Shown here: positions 7,187 through 12,788 of the stretch, piece by piece
Numbering within the stretch: position 1 is the stretch's first letter
Layout: every line of letters starts with the position of its first letter
Source: Frankiales bacterium
GTDB taxonomy: Bacteria > Actinomycetota > Actinomycetes > Mycobacteriales > SCTD01
Assembly (NCBI GenBank): GCA_025464795.1
Contig: JAODNB010000196.1
Coordinates: 1-14,612 of the forward strand
Direction of reading: 5' to 3'
DNA: 14,612 nucleotides
Program-made: the position numbers and the translations under genes
The notes under the pieces: generated by a model
Databases searched by the model: none
What the model saw: only the letters and a program-made list of their open reading frames with translations
Told to the model about the DNA's origin: nothing

Positions 7187-7192
7187 ACCCTA
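7187..7192 (-). promoter_or_regulatory. Candidate -10 element TAGGGT (leaderless start of leader peptide/PIG-L/hydrolase transcript)
   Basis: TAGGGT fits the TANNNT -10 pattern common in actinobacteria. Six bases (7186-7181) separate it from the leader-peptide ATG, the spacing expected when transcription begins at the start codon. No recognisable -35 lies upstream; that region is the end of the TetR gene. Many actinobacterial promoters lack one. Confidence 0.4.
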
Positions 7193-7199
7193 ACAAGAC

Positions 7200-7817
7200 C
7201 TAGCCGCGCGGGCGATGAGCCTCCAGGGGGGTGCGCAGCACCTGCTCGACGAAGGCATCGTCCGCGCTGAGCATCCCGGCCCCCTCCAAGGAGGCCAGCC
7301 CGTGGACGGTCAGCCAGCAGAGCCGGGCCAGCTGGTCGGCCGAGGAGGCGACCAGAGTGCCCGCGTCCAGGCACGCCTGCACCTCCGCGACGAGCTGGCC
7401 GTACGTGCACTCGCGTCCCAACGCGGTCGTGCCGCGGGCCGGGGTGAACCCGGGGATGGCGCGGCCGAACATCACGGAGAAGAACGCTGGCTCCTGCTTG
7501 GCGAAGCCGACGTAGGCCCCGCCGATGGCCGCGATCCGGTCGGGATCACCAGCGGGGGGAGCCGCCCTCAGGCCGTTCCGCATGGCCTCCCCGAGCCGGC
7601 GGAAGCCCTCGCTGTAGAGCGCGTCAGCGAGGCCGGGCTTGCCTCCGAACAGGGTGTAGACCAGCTGCGTCGACCCGCCGGCGTCAGCGCTGATGCGGCG
7701 CAGCGACAGCCCGTGCGGGCCGTCCTCGGCCAGCACCCGGGCAGCCGACTCGAGGACGAGCCGGCGGCGGTCTGCGAGGTCGTCCACCTCAGGCATTCTG
7801 CTGGACAACGGTGTCAT
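7200..7817 (-). CDS. TetR family transcriptional regulator
   Basis: The 205-residue protein has an N-terminal TetR helix-turn-helix (about 38-59, within LSLRRISADAGGSTQLVYTL) preceded by the typical helix VLESAARVLAEDG. The C-terminal ligand domain contains AFFSVMFGRAIPGF, which resembles the WHG/TetR_C_33 group. I start it at the ATG at 7817: a -10-like TATAAC (7829-7824) ends six bases before it, suggesting a leaderless transcript, and the frame further upstream would enter the MFS gene. An alternative ATG at 7796 has no better ribosome site. It diverges from the MFS exporter with only 20 bases between start codons. A perfect palindrome there overlaps its own start codon and both -10 elements. 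It is therefore most likely a local repressor of the exporter and of itself; the inducer cannot be read from sequence. Confidence 0.88.
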   Translation of the reverse strand: MTPLSSRMPEVDDLADRRRLVLESAARVLAEDGPHGLSLRRISADAGGSTQLVYTLFGGKPGLADALYSEGFRRLGEAMRNGLRAAPPAGDPDRIAAIGGAYVGFAKQEPAFFSVMFGRAIPGFTPARGTTALGRECTYGQLVAEVQACLDAGTLVASSADQLARLCWLTVHGLASLEGAGMLSADDAFVEQVLRTPLEAHRPRG

Positions 7818-7831
7818 AACACTGTTATACA
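7802..7831 (+). promoter_or_regulatory. Candidate promoter of MFS gene (-35 TGGACA, -10 TATACA)
   Basis: TGGACA (7802-7807) matches the TTGACA consensus in five of six bases and lies 18 bases from TATACA (7826-7831). Six bases then lead to the ATG at 7838, so this transcript also looks leaderless; no Shine-Dalgarno is seen. The operator palindrome sits between the two elements and covers part of the -10. Confidence 0.5.
7816..7828. promoter_or_regulatory. TetR-type operator palindrome ATAACA-C-TGTTAT
   Basis: The two 6-base arms are perfectly inverted around one central base. On the plus strand the palindrome overlaps the -10 of the exporter gene. On the minus strand it covers most of a TATAAC -10 (7829-7824) and runs into the regulator's own ATG (7817-7815). 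Location and symmetry fit autorepression plus repression of the exporter by the adjacent TetR protein. Its AT-richness stands out from the surrounding GC-rich DNA. Confidence 0.6.
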
Positions 7832-7837
7832 TCGGAC

Positions 7838-9241
7838 ATGACCGCTGTCGCCACTGCCCACGCCCCCGTCGAGGCCATCCCCGCACATGCGTGGAAGGTG
7901 CTCGCGGTCTCCGCCGCGGCCGTCTACGTCGTGTTCCTCGACGCCACGATCGTCAACATCGCGTTCCCGGCGATCAGCGCCGACTTCCACACGGTGTCCC
8001 GAGGCAGCCTGTCGTGGGTGCTCAACGCCTACGCGGTCGTGTTCGGCGCGCTGCTGGTGACCGCCGGTGGCCTCGCGGACGAGCGCGGTCGCAAGCGGGT
8101 CTTCCTCGCCGGCCTGATCGCGTTCGCCGGCGCCAGCGCGCTCTGCGGCATCGCGCCGAACGTGCCGCTGCTCGTGGCGGCGCGAGCGGTCCAGGCCGTC
8201 GGCGGTGCGCTCCTCGTACCCGCTTCGCTCGCCCTGCTGCTGCCGGAGTTCCCCCTGGCCAAGCGCGGCACCGCCGTCGGGCTGTGGGGGGCTGTCGGAG
8301 CGGCGGCGGCCGCGACGGGTCCGTCGATCGGCGCGCTGCTGGTCGAGGGCCCGGGCTGGCGCTGGATCTTCTACGTCAACCTGCCGTTCTGCGTCGTCGC
8401 CTACTGGTACGGCCGGCGGCTCCTGGTCGAGTCCCGGGCGGAGCGGGTGGCAGGTCGGGCGGACGTCCTCGGCGTGCTCCTGGTCACCGGGGTCTTCGGG
8501 TTGCTGTCGCTCGGTCTCGTGCAGGGCGCGCCGTGGGGGTGGACCTCGCTGCGGACGCTGGGGTCGTTCGCAGGCGCTCTGGTGCTGCTGCCGCTGCTGG
8601 TGCAGCGCGGCCTGACGCAGCCCCGGCCGGCCCTGCCGGTGCGGCTGTTCGCCCACCGCGGCTTTCGCGTGGCGACGATGGGGACGCTGCTGTTCGGCTC
8701 GGCCTTCTACGCCCAGATCCTGTGCAACGTGCTGTTCCTCAACGAGGTGTGGCACTACTCGCTGATCCGGACCGCCGTCGCGGTCCTGCCCAGCCCGCTG
8801 ATCGCCACTGCAGTGGCACCGGTCGCGGGACGCCTCGCGGACCGGTACGGCTACCGTGCCGTGATCGTCCCTGGGGCAGCCTCCTTCGTGATCGGTGCGG
8901 TATGGCTGTCGAGGGCGACCACGCTGCACACCGACTACCTCACGGACTTCCTGCCGGCGGCGATCTTCACCGGGGTCGCGATCGGGCTGGCGTTCAGCAC
9001 CCTTGGCGCGGCCTCCTCGCACAGCCTCCCGCCAGAGCAGTACGGGGTCGGCTCGGCTGTCAGCTCGATGTCGCGACAGCTCGGCGCAGTGATCGGCGTG
9101 GCGGTGCTCGTCGCCGTCCTCGGTACCCCGACAGCGGCCACGGTGATGGGCTCCTTCCACGACGCCTGGCGGGTCACGGCGGCCTTCGCGCTGGCGTGCA
9201 CGGTGGTCAGCCTCGGGCTGGGATCGCGTACACGTCGGTGA
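7838..9241 (+). CDS. MFS transporter, DHA2 (14-TM) drug:proton antiporter type
   Basis: The 467-residue membrane protein has a hydropathy pattern consistent with 14 transmembrane helices. Family signatures include LDATIVNIAFPAI in TM1 (from residue 34), motif A GGLADERGRKR (77-87) in the TM2-TM3 loop, the glycine/alanine-rich antiporter motif C (about 151-165) and WRWIFYVN (174-181), as in the EmrB/QacA subfamily. It should export small, probably toxic, molecules in exchange for protons across the cytoplasmic membrane. The substrate cannot be told from sequence. It diverges from a TetR regulator and its promoter carries the palindrome at 7816-7828, so induction by a substrate-like ligand is likely. 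The transcript looks leaderless: the -10 ends six bases before the ATG. Its last 35 bases overlap the convergent trmB gene, with no terminator between them. Confidence 0.9.
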   Translation: MTAVATAHAPVEAIPAHAWKVLAVSAAAVYVVFLDATIVNIAFPAISADFHTVSRGSLSWVLNAYAVVFGALLVTAGGLADERGRKRVFLAGLIAFAGASALCGIAPNVPLLVAARAVQAVGGALLVPASLALLLPEFPLAKRGTAVGLWGAVGAAAAATGPSIGALLVEGPGWRWIFYVNLPFCVVAYWYGRRLLVESRAERVAGRADVLGVLLVTGVFGLLSLGLVQGAPWGWTSLRTLGSFAGALVLLPLLVQRGLTQPRPALPVRLFAHRGFRVATMGTLLFGSAFYAQILCNVLFLNEVWHYSLIRTAVAVLPSPLIATAVAPVAGRLADRYGYRAVIVPGAASFVIGAVWLSRATTLHTDYLTDFLPAAIFTGVAIGLAFSTLGAASSHSLPPEQYGVGSAVSSMSRQLGAVIGVAVLVAVLGTPTAATVMGSFHDAWRVTAAFALACTVVSLGLGSRTRR

Positions 9242-9845
9242 TCGGTCGGCCCGCGTCCAGGCCCTGCTGCTCGAACCTCGTCAGCGGCCGGTGCGCGGGT
9301 CGCTCCACCACCCGGGCGTCCCAGCCCTGCAGCACCTGCAGGGCGTGCTCGACGTAGGCCAGGCAGTCGGTCGCGAGGTGCAGCCGTGCCCCGGGGCCGA
9401 GCTTGCTGCGGAGGACCTCGGCAAAGGACGGTCTGAGGAACCTGCGCTTGGCGTGCTTCGCCTTCGGCCACGGGTCCGGGAAGTACAGCCGCACCTCAGC
9501 GAGGGACTGGTCGGGCAGCGCTGTGAGCACCGTGATCGCGTCGTCCTGGGCGACCCGCACGTTGCGTAGCCCGTGCTCCTCGATGCGTCGCAGCAGGGCG
9601 GCGACCCCGGCCGGGTGCACCTCGACCGCGAGCAGGTCCGTCGACGGGTCGGCCTGGGCCATCGCGGCGGTGGCCTCACCCATGCCCGAGCCGACCTCGA
9701 GCACGAGCGGGCGGTCCCGGAGCAGCCCGCTGTACGGCGGCGCCACCCCGAACACGGGCCAGAGCCGTTCCAGAGCGTCCTGCGAGGCGGGTCCGAGGCG
9801 GCCGGCACGCACCTTGAAGCTCCGGATCTCCTCACCGGCCTCCAT
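9207..9845 (-). CDS. trmB: tRNA (guanine-N7-)-methyltransferase TrmB
   Basis: The 212-residue SAM-dependent enzyme makes 7-methylguanosine at position 46 in the variable loop of many tRNAs. The SAM-binding loop LEVGSGMGEAT (49-59), the family signature YFPDPWPKAKHAKRR (121-135, with the catalytic-site Asp124) and the C-terminal TRFEQQG (189-195) are all present. Length is normal for the family. The ATG is well supported by AAGGAGG (9858-9852) six bases upstream. It lies just downstream of a strong terminator that closes the sigma-factor gene, so it probably has its own promoter, perhaps in or near that hairpin, or relies on readthrough. Its 3' end overlaps the convergent MFS gene by 35 bases. 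Catalytic and substrate motifs make this a confident call. Confidence 0.95.
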   Translation of the reverse strand: MEAGEEIRSFKVRAGRLGPASQDALERLWPVFGVAPPYSGLLRDRPLVLEVGSGMGEATAAMAQADPSTDLLAVEVHPAGVAALLRRIEEHGLRNVRVAQDDAITVLTALPDQSLAEVRLYFPDPWPKAKHAKRRFLRPSFAEVLRSKLGPGARLHLATDCLAYVEHALQVLQGWDARVVERPAHRPLTRFEQQGLDAGRPITDVYAIPARG

Positions 9846-9870
9846 GCCACCCCTCCTTCGCCCCGGAACG

Positions 9871-9900
9871 CGAAAGGCCCGCCCGAGGGCGGGCCTTTCG
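9871..9900 (-). terminator. Rho-independent-type hairpin after the 505-aa sigma gene
   Basis: Two perfectly complementary 14-base arms (CGAAAGGCCCGCCC and GGGCGGGCCTTTCG) flank GA. In practice a 13-bp stem with a four-base loop forms. It begins 10 bases after the sigma gene's stop at 9911. The 3' arm ends in a short T-rich CTTTCG rather than a long U-tract, as is usual in actinobacteria. Being symmetric, it could also act on plus-strand transcripts. Confidence 0.85.
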
Positions 9901-9910
9901 AGGGAGTGCG

Positions 9911-11428
9911 CTACGCGACGTACTCGCGGAGGCCGTCCGCGCGGCCACCGAGGCGCAGCTCGGCCAGGGTGTCACGCTCGATCTGACGGATCCGCTCGCG
10001 CGTCAGGCCCAGGTGGCGGCCGACCTCGTCGAGGGTGCGCGGGCGCCCGTCATCGAGGCCGAAGCGCATGCGCACGACGATGGCGGAGCGCTCGGGCAGG
10101 GAGCCGAGCACCTCGGACAGCTGGGACTGCAGCATCTGCGTCTCGACGGCCTGGACCGGGTCGACCGACTCGGTGTCCGTGATGAAGTCGCCCAGCGTCG
10201 CCTCGTCGTCACCGACGGGGGACTGCAGCGAGAGGGTGTCGCGACCGAACGCGATGATCTCCTCCACCTTGGCGGCCGTCATCTCGAGCGGGAGCCCGAT
10301 CTCCTCGGCGGAGGGGTCGCGACCGAGGGACTGGGTCAGCTCGCGACGGACGCGGGTGACCTTGGTGATGAGCTCCGCCATGTGCACGGGCACGCGGATG
10401 GTGCGGCCCTGGTCGGCGAGCGCGCGCTGCAGCGCCTGACGGATCCACCAGGTGGCGTACGTGGAGAACTTGTAGCCCTTGGCGTAGTCGAACTTCTCGA
10501 CCGCACGGACCAGGCCGAGGTTGCCCTCCTGCACGAGGTCGAGCAGGTCCAGGCCACGGCCCTGGTAGCGCTTGGCCAGCGAGACGACCAGGCGCAGGTT
10601 GGCCTCGAGCAGGTGGCGCTTCGCGCGGTCGCCGTCGCGCACGAGCTCAGCGAAGTCCCGCTTGTAGGTCGGAGTGAGCTTGAGCCCCTCCTCGGCGGAC
10701 TGGCGCAGCTTCTCGGCCGCGAACAGGCCGGCCTCGATGCGCTTGGCCAGCTCGACCTCCTCCACGGCGGTCAGCAGCGGAACGCGGCCGATCTCGCGCA
10801 GGTAGGCCTTGACGAGGTCGATGCCGGGCGGCGGCTCGTCGAGCGCGATCGGCTTGTCTTCCTCGGCGACGACTGCGGCTTCGCCGCTCGCGACAGCCTC
10901 GCCGTCCTCGTCCTCGTCGTCGGCCGTGACGGCTGGGACGACGGGGGCCGGCTCGGCCTTCGCGGCCGTGGTCTTGCGCGCCCGCGGTGCCTTGGCAGCC
11001 GGGGCAGCAGCAGGAGCCTCGACCAGCTCGGGGGCCGGGACGTCGGTGGTGTCGACCTTGGCGGTCGTGTCGGTGCTCATCAGATCCTCTGCGGTGAGGG
11101 GAGTGGGGGTCTCGGGGGCCGGGTCGGCCACGGTGCGGCCTGCGGGGCGGGTCGCCTGCCGGGCGATCGGGCGGGCGGCGGGGCGCGCGGCGGGCTGGCG
11201 ACGGGGCTTCTTGGACTCGGCGGCGCCGTCGGAGCTGATGACCAGGCCGCCTTCGGTCAGCCGGCGCAGCACGGCTCGGGCCTCGTCGGGGCCGATCCCG
11301 GCCGCCTCGAACGAGGTGCGCAGCTCGGCGAGCGTCATGCGTCCACTGGACGCCGACATCGACAGGGCACGCTGGACCATCGCCTCGACCACGACATCGT
11401 TGTCGGCGGGGCGGGCAGCGGTGGGCAT
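9911..11428 (-). CDS. Primary-type (group 1/2) sigma-70 factor with region 1.1-like N-terminus and divergent region 2.4
   Basis: The 505-residue sigma factor directs RNA polymerase to promoters. An N-terminal helical segment (about 8-62) resembles region 1.1 of HrdB/SigA proteins. A low-complexity Ala/Pro/Arg and acidic linker (about 66-205) follows, then region 1.2 (from about 208), region 2 (about 270-345, with YKFSTYATWWIRQ), region 3 and region 4, whose TRERIRQIE keeps the -35-reading residues. Odd points: region 2.4 reads QALQRALADQGRTIRVP where sigma-70 proteins have QAITR-ADQARTIRIP, so the equivalent of E. coli Thr440 is Gln334; and the C-terminus ends RLGGRADG instead of RHPSRS. AAGGAG precedes the ATG. 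An internal ATG at 11080 with AGAGGA upstream could give a 389-residue form. A candidate ECF promoter lies at 11579-11554. Whether it is the essential sigma factor is unclear. Confidence 0.92.
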   Translation of the reverse strand: MPTAARPADNDVVVEAMVQRALSMSASSGRMTLAELRTSFEAAGIGPDEARAVLRRLTEGGLVISSDGAAESKKPRRQPAARPAARPIARQATRPAGRTVADPAPETPTPLTAEDLMSTDTTAKVDTTDVPAPELVEAPAAAPAAKAPRARKTTAAKAEPAPVVPAVTADDEDEDGEAVASGEAAVVAEEDKPIALDEPPPGIDLVKAYLREIGRVPLLTAVEEVELAKRIEAGLFAAEKLRQSAEEGLKLTPTYKRDFAELVRDGDRAKRHLLEANLRLVVSLAKRYQGRGLDLLDLVQEGNLGLVRAVEKFDYAKGYKFSTYATWWIRQALQRALADQGRTIRVPVHMAELITKVTRVRRELTQSLGRDPSAEEIGLPLEMTAAKVEEIIAFGRDTLSLQSPVGDDEATLGDFITDTESVDPVQAVETQMLQSQLSEVLGSLPERSAIVVRMRFGLDDGRPRTLDEVGRHLGLTRERIRQIERDTLAELRLGGRADGLREYVA

Positions 11429-11460
11429 GGCTGGAACTCCTTCTGGACTTCGTGGATGGG

Positions 11461-11520
11461 GCCGAGCGCGGAGGCGAGTACGCTTGCCGCGAAGGCTCCC
11501 CAGGGGGAGCTCGCCTCGGC
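11461..11520 (-). other. GC-rich foldable 5' untranslated segment of the 505-aa sigma gene
   Basis: Within the roughly 110-base leader predicted downstream of the candidate promoter, an outer 7-bp stem (GAGGCGA at 11471-11477 with TCGCCTC at 11511-11517) stacks near an inner stem (GCTCCCC at 11495-11501 with GGGGAGC at 11504-11510). No known riboswitch class is recognisable. The remaining 227-base spacer (11429-11655) holds the promoter, dyad and hairpin listed separately. Confidence 0.3.
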
Positions 11521-11553
11521 CTGCGAGCAGGCGTGCGCTTCCCTCGAGGGGTT

Positions 11554-11579
11554 AACGATCCCAGCCTCTCACATGTTCC
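11554..11579 (-). promoter_or_regulatory. Candidate ECF-sigma promoter GGAAC-N18-GTT upstream of the 505-aa sigma gene
   Basis: On the minus strand, GGAAC (11579-11575) is followed after 18 bases by GTT (11556-11554), preceded by C to give CGTT. This is the pattern of SigE/SigH/SigR-type promoters in actinobacteria. The predicted start near 11547 leaves a leader of about 118 bases before the ATG. A motif with identical spacing precedes the neighbouring sigma gene. Confidence 0.45.
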
Positions 11580-11591
11580 GGTAGTTACCGG
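11578..11591. promoter_or_regulatory. Perfect dyad CCGGTA-GT-TACCGG abutting the candidate -35
   Basis: Six-base arms invert perfectly around two bases. The dyad overlaps the first bases of the GGAAC -35 element of the sigma-gene promoter, the position of an activator or repressor site. It may equally be part of the 3' structure of the preceding gene's transcript. The binding protein is unknown. Confidence 0.3.
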
Positions 11592-11616
11592 CGGGTGTAC
11601 TGCATCACACGCCGCC
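11590..11616 (-). terminator. Possible hairpin after the 339-aa sigma gene
   Basis: GGCGG-C-GTGT can pair with ACAC-CCGCC around an 8-base loop, starting about 40 bases after the stop at 11656. One bulged base and no T-run make it a weak terminator candidate. Some readthrough into the second sigma gene is plausible. Confidence 0.3.
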
Positions 11617-11655
11617 GCGTATTCCGCCCGAAACCGGCCTTTCCGGACCTGGCCG

Positions 11656-12675
11656 TCAGGCTTCCAGGTAGTCGCGCAGGGCCTGCGACCTGCTCGGGTG
11701 CCGCAGCTTCGACAGGGTCTTGGACTCGATCTGGCGGATCCGCTCCCGGGTCAGACCGAACTCCCGGCCGATCTCGTCCAGGGTCTTGGGCTCGCCGTCG
11801 GTGAGACCGAACCGCATCTTCACGACAGCGGCCTCCCGCTCGGACAGGGTGCGCAGCACGTCGTACAGCTGCTCCTGCATGAGGCCGAAAGACACGACCT
11901 CGATCGGCACCGGAGCGTCGGCGTCCTCGATGAAGTCTCCGAGGCTGCTGTCGGCCTCGTCGCCGATGACGCTCTGGAGGGAGATGGGCTCGCGGGCGTA
12001 GCCCTGGATCTCCACGATCTTCTCGACCGTCATGTCGAGCTCGGCGGCCAGCTCCTCCGGCGTCGCCTCGCGGCCGAGCGTCTGGATCATCTCGCGCTGG
12101 ATCCGGGTGACCTTGTTGATCTGCTCGACCATGTGGACCGGGATGCGGATCGTGCGTGCCTGATCGGCCATCGCGCGGGTGATCGCCTGCCGGATCCACC
12201 AGGTGGCGTAGGTCGAGAACTTGAAGCCCTTGGTGTAGTCGAACTTCTCGACCGCGCGGATCAGACCCAGGTTGCCCTCCTGGATCACGTCGAGGAACAG
12301 CATCCCGCGGCCCAGGTAGCGCTTCGCGATGCTGACCACCAGGCGCAGGTTCGCCTCGAGCAGGTGGAGCTTGGCCTTCTCACCGTCGCGGACCAGCCAC
12401 TCGAGGTCGCGGCGGAGCGCAGGGGAGACCTTCGGCTGCTGGAGCTTGAACGTCGCGAACAGGCCCGCCTCGATCCGCTGGGAGAGCTCGACCTCCTCCG
12501 CCGCGGTGAGCAGGGGGGTCTTGCCGATCTCCTTCAGGTAGGCGCGGACCAGGTCGGTCGAGATCCCCGCCGCATCGAGCGGGGCGTCCTTCTCGTCCGG
12601 TTCGACGGTGTCCACGGTGTCGTCGGTGTCGTCAGCATCGGCGTCGTCGACGGGGGTAGCGGCTGCAGTGGTCAA
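11656..12675 (-). CDS. Primary-type (group 1/2) sigma-70 factor, short SigB/HrdB-like
   Basis: The 339-residue sigma factor lacks region 1.1. It starts with a short acidic stretch (Asp-rich, about 10-30), then region 1.2 (from about 41, DLVRAYLKEIG), region 2 with GFKFSTYATWWIRQAIT (the -10-reading Gln163 and Thr166 are canonical), region 3, and region 4 ending in TRERIRQIESKTLSKLRHPSRS. Regions 2-4 look like the consensus of actinobacterial principal sigma factors, while the length resembles mycobacterial SigB (about 320 residues). The start is TTG: GGAGG (12685-12681) lies five bases upstream, and a longer in-frame ATG would run through the candidate promoter. It is followed by a second, more divergent sigma gene in the same direction. 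A GGAAC-N18-GTT element upstream suggests ECF control. It could be the organism's principal or a stationary-phase sigma factor. Confidence 0.93.
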   Translation of the reverse strand: MTTAAATPVDDADADDTDDTVDTVEPDEKDAPLDAAGISTDLVRAYLKEIGKTPLLTAAEEVELSQRIEAGLFATFKLQQPKVSPALRRDLEWLVRDGEKAKLHLLEANLRLVVSIAKRYLGRGMLFLDVIQEGNLGLIRAVEKFDYTKGFKFSTYATWWIRQAITRAMADQARTIRIPVHMVEQINKVTRIQREMIQTLGREATPEELAAELDMTVEKIVEIQGYAREPISLQSVIGDEADSSLGDFIEDADAPVPIEVVSFGLMQEQLYDVLRTLSEREAAVVKMRFGLTDGEPKTLDEIGREFGLTRERIRQIESKTLSKLRHPSRSQALRDYLEA

Positions 12676-12710
12676 GGGGGCCTCCGGGTGGTGCCTGTAC
12701 GTACCTCTAC

Positions 12711-12737
12711 AACTGCTGATCTGCCCAGGCCGTTCCC
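12711..12737 (-). promoter_or_regulatory. Candidate ECF-sigma promoter GGGAAC-N18-GTT upstream of the 339-aa sigma gene
   Basis: GGGAAC (12737-12732) and GTT (12713-12711) on the minus strand are separated by 18 bases, matching SigH/SigR/SigE-type promoters. The predicted start near 12704 gives a leader of about 29 bases that includes the GGAGG ribosome site. It lies between the aconitase terminator and the gene, where a promoter is expected. Confidence 0.5.
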
Positions 12738-12746
12738 GGTCATGCC

Positions 12747-12779
12747 GAAGGCGGGCCACCTGCACGGCGACCCGCCTTC
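12747..12779 (-). terminator. Hairpin terminator after aconitase
   Basis: Perfect 9-base arms (GAAGGCGGG and CCCGCCTTC) flank a 15-base loop, starting 10 bases after the aconitase stop at 12789. The 3' arm ends CCTTC with no long T-run. It separates the aconitase transcript from the sigma-factor promoter. Confidence 0.75.
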
Positions 12780-12788
12780 AGACGGTGC

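Noticed and set aside
7693..9357. Long plus-strand frame overlapping the TetR and MFS genes
   Set aside because: Arg-rich nonsense translation in another frame of the MFS gene, which has clear transporter motifs.
9871..9900. Striking 30-base palindrome as a novel repeat
   Set aside because: Its position 10 bases after a stop codon and the AAAGGCCCGCCC-type stem are those of an ordinary actinobacterial terminator.
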